Shown here piece after piece: positions 55,496 through 64,000 of a DNA stretch of 64,000 nt (the stretch's first letter is position 1; each line of letters starts with the position of its first letter). Where the stretch lies: the NCBI RefSeq assembly GCF_047663525.1, contig NC_092602.1, positions 2,921,501 to 2,985,500 of the forward strand, read 5' to 3'. A program made the position numbers and the translations under genes. Under the pieces are notes generated by a model that did not search any database, was not told the DNA's origin, and was given only the letters and a program-made list of their open reading frames with translations. This DNA comes from Anas platyrhynchos. Its lineage: Eukaryota; Chordata; Aves; Anseriformes; Anatidae.

Positions 55496-58400
55496 ACGGC
55501 CGCTTTACGGTTCTGTTGAGCAACTCGGTCCAGGGCATGTTACAAAGCGTGCGGCTGAGGATGAGCGACATTAACAGAGCCCACACCAAACGCAGCATGA
55601 CGCGGCGCTATTTCAGTGTAACGCTGGGTGTAGAGCTTCCATAGCAGCATGTTGTAAGACATCCGACTCCCGTATCTGTCATAACCATTGAACATCTCTG
55701 ATTGCTTGGACCGCAGACTTCTCATGGGGGGAAAAAAAAAAACAAACGTGCTGGCAGATCCCGGAGAGGTGAGCGATGGTGTTGAGCAGCAACAGCGCAT
55801 TGCAAAAAAAAAAAAAAAAAAAAAAAAGGCAGTCAAACAAAAAAAGCATTTGGAACTGCTTTTACCTGGTTTTTCATGCCAAAAAAATTTCCAGGCACTA
55901 TCGCCAACGTCCCAGGGGTGTTGTATGCCCATCTCGTGCGCACGTGCAGAAGTGTGAAGCTTTTGCAGAGCGGCATGCGCGACAGCAAAACGACACTCAC
56001 GCACTTGGAGGGTTCACGACCTGCCAGAAATGTTGCATCTATTCCTCGTCGTCCTGTTTTGGTTTTAATTGACACCTTTTTAACTGCATGAGAACAAAGC
56101 AAAACCCACCTTTTCAGCTTTTTTTATTTATTTTAAGAATGCCTACCTTTGTGAGCCGAGTTGTATTAAACAGCATCTACAGGATGTTCAGAAAGTGAGG
56201 CTAATTGCAGCGTTTGAGGACGCTGCCTCTCCTGAGGTCTTGGTGTTGGTGGGACTGCCAAGGGGTAAGTTCAATACTCAGTGTATGAAAGGAAAAGGTA
56301 CTTAAGGGCTTAAGTTCAGTCTGAACTATTTTTGCTGCAGACATAAGAGTGAAAGGTGGTGTTTAGCTGAATGTTTTGAACAGCAGAGGAAGCACTAAAA
56401 AAAGTTTTGTTTCTAAATCTTTTACTTGATCTAGATAGCTATACTAGTAACTATAAAATTCAGGGTAAAATCCTTCACTTCCATGTACATTACATGGTTT
56501 ACTACAATTAAAAATAATACAACTTATGCTATTTTTTAAGTATAGACTTAGGGCTTGCTTAGACTTTAAGATCTTAACGAAATACATAGATTAGCTAGTA
56601 ATTTTCAAAGAAACCTTTGTTTTCCAAACTCTTCATTTGGATTTTGGGGCCAATGCTGTGTACTTTTTGCAAGTTCGTTACCAGTAATTTGTGAATGCCT
56701 GTGGATCAGAGACTTGTTAGTAAATTAAGTGTATATCTAATTCATGGATTGTTTCTTATGAAGAGCTCCTTCACCTGCAGTCAGATTTCTCTGATCATTT
56801 TTGTGGTGCTTGTTGAAAAAAAAAAAATAATCGTGTAGTGGGAGAGACTCTGGCTTCTGGACTCATGTTCACAAGGTCTCTGTGCTCGGACAAAGCTGGA
56901 GAGCGGCAGCGTGTAGGTGAGCTGGCGGAGATCAGGGTTTGGCTGAGCAAAGGGGTCCGGGTAAGTACGGCTGGGCTGTGGCTGGAGCATGGGGCCAGGA
57001 GGAGAAGGTACTTTAGGAAACTGAAGTGTTAGGAGTGGTGAGATGGCTGCCTGCTGACCCCACCACAGCTGCCCCATTGTAGGCTTTTAGGACGTGACTG
57101 TTCCCTTGTCTTCCCTCACCTTGGGCGCTGCTGGCAGCAGAGTGCTGAGGCTCTTGGCTGCGGTGGGACCTGGCCCAGTAAGTTCTGGCTCTGACGGGTC
57201 CTTGTTGAAGTCGGGTGGTGTTAGTGAGCGCACAGGTGCCTACACAAACTGCCCCGTACGTCTTTTGATCACCTGAAGCGATGCTCCCCGAAGGTCGCAA
57301 TTCATTACCGAAAGATTGTGCTGCTGGCCTCTCCAAAACCAGTGCCTCTGGTTTGTGGTTTGGGAGCAGTACGGTGGATTTGGGAGCCATAAGATGCACT
57401 GTTTTCCTCCCATTTTTTGTCCAAAGCTATGCCAAAGCCCTGCAGCTTCAGCTTTGGAAAAACCAAACAAGTAACTTGGGTGCCAGCACTACTACCACTG
57501 CCTCCTCCCCTTTCTCTGAACAGAATTTGTTCATCGTGGAAACGATGACTGGGAGTGGGCATCTTGGTTCTATAACCTTGTAAATGGACTTATTCTGAGG
57601 GAAAAAAAAAAAAAAAGAAAAAAAAGAAAAAAAGGGATCTGATTACTTGTAGCTGGTGTGTAGTGATGTGTGTGGTGTGTTTTTGTTAGAGGTGGGTGAG
57701 CTGTAGCGATGCTCCACACTGAGCATCTCCAGCTGGTGATTTGGCAGGTGCCTAGCAAGACAGTTTAAATTCACCAAACAGGATTGCCAGGTGCAATGCA
57801 GCTTCTGAACAGAACCTCCACCAGTTCCTTGGTGCCCAGTCACAGTTACTGGGATTCAGATGCTAGCATAGATCGGTCTTATGGACAGTGTGGGCTTGGT
57901 TCGTACAGATCTTAAGGCTCAGCACTTCCCGAAGGTACTCTGCAAAAGGCTTGGATCTTAGTGCCAGCTCTGGTAAGGCTGCAGCCAAATGCACGTTTCC
58001 AAAAGAAACTCGATGTAGATTTTCTTGTTGATTCGTTCTGTTGAAAGCGTAAAGCTTGGGTGTGTGAGGAAGATGTATCTCAATGCATGACCTGTTAGAA
58101 AGCAGTACTGTATGTTTCAATCTGCCCAGTTCCCTGTCTGCTGTTCCTTAGTAATAAAGCTTGCTTTTTTCTTATAGTGAAGTAAACATTTTGCTTGTGC
58201 CTTGGAACTGGGCTACAGCTTGATTTCCCCAATTCCCCTCCTTTCAAGCAAGCCCAGTGCTGACTGTGGGGTTAATGCTGGGTACGAAGCCTTTTGGGCT
58301 CTGAAAGCACACACGGGAAAGTGCTATGGGGAAACCGGGCCTCTTGTGCTGAGTAGTTTTCTTGGTGGTCCCCTCTTACCTATCAGGCAACTGATCTGTT

Positions 58401-58640
58401 TCTTTTTTAGAGTCCTGAATATTGGCAAATTTTTATACTGTTTGTTTAATGACCAAGGCTTGTGTTTCATTCCTACCCCTTTATTATGCATTTAACTTTA
58501 TCAGGTGTATCAAGTTTAAATACTGTGTATTTACCACTTTTAAATTATATTACCGAAGAAGAAAACAACTAAGTGTTTTTCCACACAGCTGTTCAAGCTT
58601 CTCTGTACAAGTTGAAATAAATGACATGCAACCACACCCT
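55496..58640 (+). other. CAMKK2: CAMKK2 3'UTR
   Basis: Up to 3.1 kb of 3'UTR. It has an A24 run at 55804-55827, a variant signal ATTAAA at 56165-56170, and AATAAA at 58153-58158 and 58616-58621. I cannot tell which end is used; a separate transcript within the segment is not excluded. No coding frame is supported. Confidence 0.5.
58616..58621 (+). terminator. CAMKK2: Distal CAMKK2 polyadenylation signal
   Basis: AATAAA, the last canonical plus-strand signal before the P2RX4 3' end. An earlier copy lies at 58153-58158. Confidence 0.5.
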
Positions 58641-58944
58641 GAATTAGTTGATCAAGGGGAACCGTTATCCTGTTTGACTGGTCTTTATCAAACAGATTTT
58701 GCTGGTTGAAAAAGGAGTCTGAAAGCTCCTTCCTATGTTACTGAAGTCTGGTGCTGTACCATTACTGGGGATCTTGGGCAAGGAGGAGACAATGTGAATT
58801 ATTTGTGGGCTATTCGTGTGCACAGACTGGAGAGCTGACTCTTGGCAAGACACCATTTGAGTTGTTATTCTCAGCTTGGTGCTCAGAGCAGCAGCAGGCA
58901 AATCAAGAATGAAACAAAACCAAAACCCAGCTTGCAGGACGCCA
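58641..58944. other. Gap between convergent CAMKK2 and P2RX4
   Basis: About 300 bp between the inferred 3' ends of the two genes. Nothing recognisable inside. Confidence 0.45.
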
Positions 58945-59561
58945 AGAGGGTTGATAGAAGTTAACATTTTATTAAAAAAGAAAGCAAATTTTTGCACAGT
59001 GGCACAAACAGAAAATAGAACTTGTAACCAGTAAACCACGTACCATAGCACAAGGGAATGGGGCACCGCTTTATCTCAGTTGATGGCCACTGGAGCTTGG
59101 GGACAATTAAATAGAAGGAAGTCTCACCTAAACATCACCATCCCTCATGGTGAGGAGAAGTGAGCTGATAACTGCTCTCCTAAGGTTAGGCAACACATGC
59201 CAGGAGCCACGTTTGCTGTAAGGAAGAGCCTTTGCTGCTCTCTGCTACCACTGAGCTCAGGGAAAGGAGGACTGTTGAAATGACAGTGACATTATCCCAA
59301 GCTCATCTGTGCAGAGGTCTGGCACAAAACCACGAGGCTTTGTATGTGCTTAGTGCAGTTCACCTGGAAAGGACAGATCCAGTTCTCCTCTCTGGGGGTT
59401 GGTTCTGGCTAGCAAAAGGTGGCGAGTAGTGAAGAACATCCCTTTCTTAGGTTTGTTCCCCCCTTCCTTCCAAGGAAGAGAGGGGCAGGTCTCACAGCAG
59501 GGTCAGGGAAACATTCACAGCGTCAGTTCACAGCAGCAGCTGGTGCTGCAGCAGCAGGAGA
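58945..59561 (-). other. P2RX4: P2RX4 3'UTR
   Basis: About 0.6 kb on the minus strand after the P2RX4 stop (59562-59564), ending past AATAAA read on the minus strand (TTTATT at 58968-58973). Confidence 0.65.
58968..58973 (-). terminator. P2RX4: P2RX4 polyadenylation signal
   Basis: TTTATT on the plus strand is AATAAA in the P2RX4 direction, 590 nt after the stop. Confidence 0.65.
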
Positions 59562-59594
59562 TCAGGAGTCGGTTCCGTAGGTCTCGCCGTCTCC
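59562..59594 (-). CDS. P2RX4: P2RX4 last exon, cytoplasmic tail
   Basis: Ten codons [10 protein letters not shown] and TGA, acceptor TTTGCAG. Joined to the previous exon it gives [16 protein letters not shown]. The mammalian tail is VEDYEQGLASELDQ, so the end is unlike it and carries a different residue after the Gly. Confidence 0.85.
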   Translation of the reverse strand, partial: GDGETYGTDS

Positions 59595-62500
59595 CTGCAA
59601 AGATCAGAGATTACGTTTATCTGCCAGAGAACTGTTCTTCCACTTCCTCTCACACAAACCCCTCTCTGCACAGGCGATCTACTCTCTGCTACTGGACTCA
59701 GACTTTACAGTGCCAGTGCAGCAGGTCTTTTGACTCAGAACGCCTCCTTTTTGGCACTGCCCACCAAGCACAGGGCTGCAGAGCACAGCTCTGCCCTCAG
59801 TACCAGCCAAGGAACCCCACCAGAGGCAAGAGGAGGGCTAAGTCCTACTGGCCTGATGGATCCTTTAGCTCCTGAAGGGGAGTGGAACTGGCCATCAGCA
59901 GCCTGGTTTCAGAAAACACCTGCCCAGGGGCTGTGTTTGCTTGCAGCAGCAGGCTTTGGGGGGATTTAAAAGCAGCAGAACTGTCTGCAGCTTGTGGGAG
60001 GCAACTGCCAAGGACGGCAACCCAGAACAGAGATGCAGTGGGAGCTCAAGTTCTTGAACATACACTTCCCTCTCTGAGAGTGGTTGCCCAGGAAACACAA
60101 CATTTTTTTCTAGTGCTTCTCCCCACAACAGCTCTGAAGTAAAAATGAGCTGCTCTGAGGACAAAGTTTCCTCACAGCTGTGGTACAAAGCCTGTGTTTG
60201 ATGTGGACTTTGTACATCCTGTTTCAGAACGCTTCCTCCTCTGATTCCAAAGGCATCTCGCCCTGCCTTCATTGATGCTTACCATCTCATAATCCTCCAC
60301 ATATTTGTATTTCTTCTCCCGATAGTAGTATTTCTTCTTCATGCAGTTCAGGACAACAAGGTCGCATAGCACTGTAGCCTAGTGGAGATTGGAAGAATTT
60401 AAGGCAACGATCCTCAGAACTCAGCCACTAACCTGGAATTCAGTCCTAGTGCAGTCACTTACCACTCCAAACAGCGCTAAGCCAGAGCCAATGTTAATCA
60501 TTGTAGGAATTACATCAAACTTTCCTGCCTGGAAGACAGTTACAAGGCTAAATATGTTTTTTCCGTATCTCTGAAAGCCCTCACCCCACAACCTCCACGA
60601 AGTTGCCCTACCTTTCCAAACACTATGATATCAAAGCGGATTCCATAGGCTTTGACAAGTGTCCGCGATTCAACGCCACTACTATCCTTGTAGTATTTTG
60701 CAAACCTATAAAAAAAAAAAAAAAAAAAGTAGGTCAGAGCTTAGCTGGAAATGTTGAGGATCCTTATGTGATCTTCATGCAGCATCCAGGTGTGTTCCCC
60801 ATCCCAAAAGGATGGGCTAAACATTTGTACTTCCACAGATTAGTTTACATGCAAGCAAGCACATACAGGAGAAAAGCCCAGAAGAGGCAAGTTTAAAACT
60901 GCAGTTAGCACCAGCCCAGTCAGGAGACTTCTAAAGGATAGAGAAAGGAGGAAGTTAGGTGAGCAGAAGGACAGATGGGGAGAAATTGAGCTACACATGA
61001 GAATCAGACCCTCACAGAGGCAAGCAGGAGGCTGCAGGAGCACAGCAGCCACAAGAGGGCAGGGCCGGGAGCAGGCAGCGCGGGAGGCAGCAAAGCTCAC
61101 AGCTCAGCTCGGCACACGAAGGCGGTTCCTTGTCCCACACAACGTGACTCGCACGCAAATGACACGGAAAAGGAATATGAACAAATAAGTGAGATTAGAC
61201 TTACTCTGTCACATGGTTCACTAAGCCAGGAGGAAGCACAGAAGAGGGTAGAAGAGAACAGGAAGGATTGGTAAGGGCAGGCACCATGGTCTGCAATTAG
61301 CAAGAGCATCTCAGAGCCTGCACCAGCTGGGCCGCGATATCCTCCAGCCTGAATCATCTGACACCCCAATACTTGCAGGCCTGGCACCTCCCAAACACGG
61401 ACATGCTCCGTGTGCATGGCAGCAGCCTCCCACCACACCATGAAACAATCCTCGGCTCCTGTCTGAGTGACTGCAGGCCCAAGTTCACGGCCCTGGCTGG
61501 CAGCAAATTCACACAAGTTCTACCAAAATTGATTCCCTCTGCTAACTGAGCTGGTGACTCCAGAATCAAGCCAAGCCCTGAGCGGTTTCCTCATGACCAG
61601 GACAGTTGCAGGGATCTCGGCAAGGAGGGTGGCCAATCCATACCATAGCTCTGAGCCTGGATGCAACCAGCTGCCCAGCTTTGCACTCAAACTGCTTTAC
61701 TGGTGGTACTGAACCCACCCATACCAACCAGCACATGTATGTGGTGGTGTACGCCAGAAGGATGCTCCTGGTGCAGATCTGGTCTCTGACTGACAGAGAC
61801 ACCTTCTAGAGGCTAGTTTTTCCCTCACCTTGTACAGTGAAGGAGGCCCTTCAGCCTCCCAACCCCGTGCTCCCTGCCCCTTACATCTCACAGCACCAAA
61901 GAAAACCTCCAAGCAAGTTTTACAGCATCAGAGGAAGTCCGAGGACCAGCTGCAACTGCCAGAGGAGCGCAGGCAGCCTGCAACACTGTGCCAACGGCAG
62001 GCGGAGCCACAGGCACAGCAGGGTCCCTTCCATTGCCACGTTACCTGAAGTTGTACCCAGGTGAGACGGTGTGGGCAGTGTCCTTGTTGTCAAGGCGCCG
62101 GAAGGAATATTTCGGCACGCAGTAGGAAGCAGCTCTGTCAAGGTTGCAGTCCCAGTTGATCTGCAGCCCCATGACTCCACCCTGCAGAGCAGAGGAGAGG
62201 AGCTGGTGAGCAGTCCAAGAGCCTGAGTAGCCTAGCACAGGGCTCTGGGCTGAGCAGGACCCTGATCACTGGCTCATGATGCACACCCAGTCTTCCCCAC
62301 TGCTACAGGAGAACACAGCCCCACCCAAGGCACCCAAGGCCAAATATTGCTAAGTAGAGCTGACTCTGCTCCCTCTGGCCAGGGCAGTTCTCCGTTTTGC
62401 AGCTAATGCATGTCCCATGGCTCATGCCACCAGGCGGGGGGGATGATTACTTACTGCTCCTATCCTACATACCCAAAAGGTCTGCCAAATACCTCCACAG

Positions 62501-63830
62501 CCATCTCCTGGAAGTTCTGCCCTGCAGCTTCAACTATTTTCCCTAGGCGAAAGATAGGGCAGAAGGGATCTGTCTTGGAGTCATAGATGCAGTTCTTGAG
62601 GTAAGTGGAGTTGATAGTGGGGAGGATGTTTCGTCTATAGGGGAACAGAGAGAGGAGATCTGTTGCATCTTCTTCCAGTTGTCCAGCTCCCCTTTACTGT
62701 CCAGGAGGCCAGGCAGCAAAACGCCTCGCACACTACTTACTTGGTGAAGTTGAATTTGGGATACCAAATATTGTTCTTCACCAGAATGGTGAAGTTCTCG
62801 GCTCCTTGCAGAAATGCTGGCCTGCAAAACAACAGAAAAAAGTAAATAAGTTTCATTTATATTTTCACAAACAAGGTCTTCATCACTGCAGGGCCTTTGA
62901 TGATAACCTCTTTAGCTTTTCCCAATAGTAATGCGTAAGGAAACATCATTGGTTGTGGCAGAAACCAGCTGTGTACTGCTGGCCTCCTCTCAGGAGGGCC
63001 ACCACAGAGTAAGAAGACAGAGCTCTCACTTGGGTACGTGATAGTCATCTTCCACAGGACACCATGCAAAGACTTCACAGGTCTTGATGCTGTCGTTGTA
63101 ATTTACACATTTCCCAGTTTGGATGCCTGGAAAGACATGCACATGGAGACATTCCCAAGGAAAAGTAAAGAGGTAGTATTTGCCCTGTGATGTCTCCTCA
63201 CTCTTTAAGGTGAAAGCAGTCTGCTCGGAAGGGAAGTGCCACTGTCTAATCCTCATTATTTTCCATTGCAACTTGTAGTACAATTTCAGAGAAAGAAGCA
63301 TTTTCCAAGTCAAATCCTCATCTATGCATGTGAAACTGCTTCATGGACTTAAGGTCTTGAAAAAACTCTCACACTGTTTACTAACTCACCAAAGCACACA
63401 TCCATCCAGTATCCACCCAACGCAGTTAAGCCCATCTGCTCTTCCCTGGAAGAAAAATGTGAGCTTCCTTTTCAGTTCTCTTAGGTAGGAAAGAATGAGA
63501 ACAAGGAGACTCAAGCGGAATGCTGCTTCCTTCACAGGAGAGTGGGCACAGCGCAGAGATATCACAACACAGAATGAAAGAGCCCTTGCAGCAAGTTTCC
63601 TACCGTTGCTGTGGGTGCTGACATATCCTGGAACACAGCTGTTGTTCTTGCTGCACTCTGTTTTATCATCTGGAAGCTGGACAGGAACAACAATTAAACA
63701 AAACTCCAAAACCATCCCTCCCCACACCACGTAGGATTAAAGCAGACCCTGTACCTACCTCTGGACATTGGCCCTGGGTCTGGTTTAGTGTGAATATCAT
63801 GTTGGTCATGACAAACACACTGTTCTCTTC
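59562..63830 (-). CDS. P2RX4: P2RX4, P2X purinoceptor 4, ten 3' coding exons, partial
   Basis: P2X4 is a trimeric ATP-gated cation channel of plasma membrane and lysosome. Coding exons in reading order: 63759-63830, 63604-63676, 63030-63126, 62741-62821, 62493-62634, 62045-62181, 60612-60705, 60463-60528, 60283-60378, 59562-59594. Total 891 nt, 296 residues; the missing N-terminus and first membrane segment (about 94 residues) lie past the right edge. Seen: the ectodomain cysteines ([50 protein letters not shown]), ATP-site NFR and [12 protein letters not shown]-glycosylation sites NQT, NNS, NFT and NST, the second membrane segment ([19 protein letters not shown] then [12 protein letters not shown]), and [15 protein letters not shown]. 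Residues match P2X4 better than P2X7 or P2X5 as remembered. Confidence 0.95.
60283..60378 (-). CDS. P2RX4: P2RX4 exon, end of second membrane segment and cytoplasmic YxxxK
   Basis: 32 codons from [16 protein letters not shown] to [10 protein letters not shown]. It contains the conserved P2X membrane-proximal YxxxK motif (YYREKK). Donor GTAAGC. Confidence 0.94.
60463..60528 (-). CDS. P2RX4: P2RX4 exon, pore-lining second membrane segment
   Basis: 22 codons [20 protein letters not shown] then GV. The IGSGLAL stretch lines the P2X pore. Acceptor TCTTCCAG, donor GTAAGT. Confidence 0.95.
62045..62181 (-). CDS. P2RX4: P2RX4 exon with ATP-site NFR
   Basis: Encodes [31 protein letters not shown] and SPGYNF(R). 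NFR is part of the ATP-binding site between subunits. Acceptor TCTGCAG, donor GTAACG. Confidence 0.95.
62493..62634 (-). CDS. P2RX4: P2RX4 ectodomain exon
   Basis: 47 codons [20 protein letters not shown] to NFQEMAVE, with an NST glycosylation site and two disulphide cysteines. Donor GTATTT is weak but the frame and similarity fix it. Confidence 0.94.
63030..63126 (-). CDS. P2RX4: P2RX4 ectodomain head-domain exon
   Basis: Encodes (G)[20 protein letters not shown] and [11 protein letters not shown]. Three of the ten ectodomain cysteines lie here. Acceptor TTTCCAG, donor GTGAGA. Confidence 0.94.
63759..63830 (-). CDS. P2RX4: P2RX4 most upstream exon in the window
   Basis: 24 codons [20 protein letters not shown] then QCPE, with one NQT site. 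Acceptor ATGCTCAG, donor GTAGGT. It corresponds to the third coding exon of mammalian P2RX4; the two before it are not in the window. Confidence 0.94.
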
Positions 63831-64000
63831 CTGAGCATGCAAAGCAAGAAGGAAATTTAAGAGTGACAATACTATGCAATAGTATATCCACGGCACTGCC
63901 CCAAATGTCAAAATGTCTTTACTGACAAAGCTGAGATGGTCCTGCAGAGGGGGCTTGTTAAAGGAGCAAGATCCCACGAGTATCGCCTGATACCACTGCC
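63831..64000 (-). other. P2RX4: P2RX4 intron (right edge)
   Basis: No exon matching the P2X4 N-terminal region (ending IPAQ before EENS) is found here, so this is intron. Confidence 0.7.

Overview
The window is a gene-dense stretch of vertebrate, almost certainly avian, nuclear DNA. Evidence for this is multi-exon genes with GT-AG introns, 3' fragments of CR1 LINEs ending in the typical ATTCTGTG-type tail, CpG-island promoters, and very short introns and intergenic gaps. I recognise five conserved genes from their translated exons. As I recall it, the same block lies on human 12q24.31 in the same relative order but spread over several hundred kb. The compaction and GC content fit a bird microchromosome, such as the chicken chromosome 15 type, but I cannot prove the species.

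Layout: (1) 1-14.55 kb, + strand: the 3' part of KDM2B (PHD finger, basic linker, F-box, leucine-rich repeats, stop at 13631, 3'UTR). JmjC and CXXC exons would lie upstream of the window. (2) 15.24-24.83 kb, - strand: complete RNF34 (six coding exons, 353 aa). It is tail-to-tail with KDM2B, and its CpG-island promoter is at about 24.7-25.0 kb. (3) 25.0-27.6 kb: AT-rich intergenic DNA with no supported gene. (4) 27.6-42.56 kb, + strand: complete ANAPC5 (17 coding exons, 756 aa), head-to-head with RNF34. (5) 43.4-58.64 kb, + strand: CAMKK2, with CpG-rich upstream DNA, 15 coding exons (522 aa) and a long 3'UTR. (6) 58.95-64.0 kb, - strand: the 3' ten coding exons of P2RX4, tail-to-tail with CAMKK2; the first exons lie beyond the right edge.

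The genes are not an operon and act separately: KDM2B in chromatin and Polycomb targeting, RNF34 as a RING E3 ligase, ANAPC5 as an anaphase-promoting-complex scaffold subunit, CAMKK2 as the kinase upstream of CaMKI/IV and AMPK, and P2RX4 as an ATP-gated cation channel. I derived exon boundaries by joining GT-AG exons so that reading phase is kept. The summed exon lengths are multiples of three for all five genes, and the products match remembered mammalian orthologues along their length.

I saw no prokaryote-like, viral or CRISPR-like system. The best leads are small and local: a CR1 element that ends about 15 bp before an ANAPC5 exon, an RNF34-ANAPC5 promoter pair that is about 3 kb apart instead of closely shared, tandem NAGNAG acceptors in ANAPC5 and CAMKK2, an altered endocytic tail motif in P2X4, a contracted acidic tract in RNF34, and a possible cassette 5' exon of CAMKK2.
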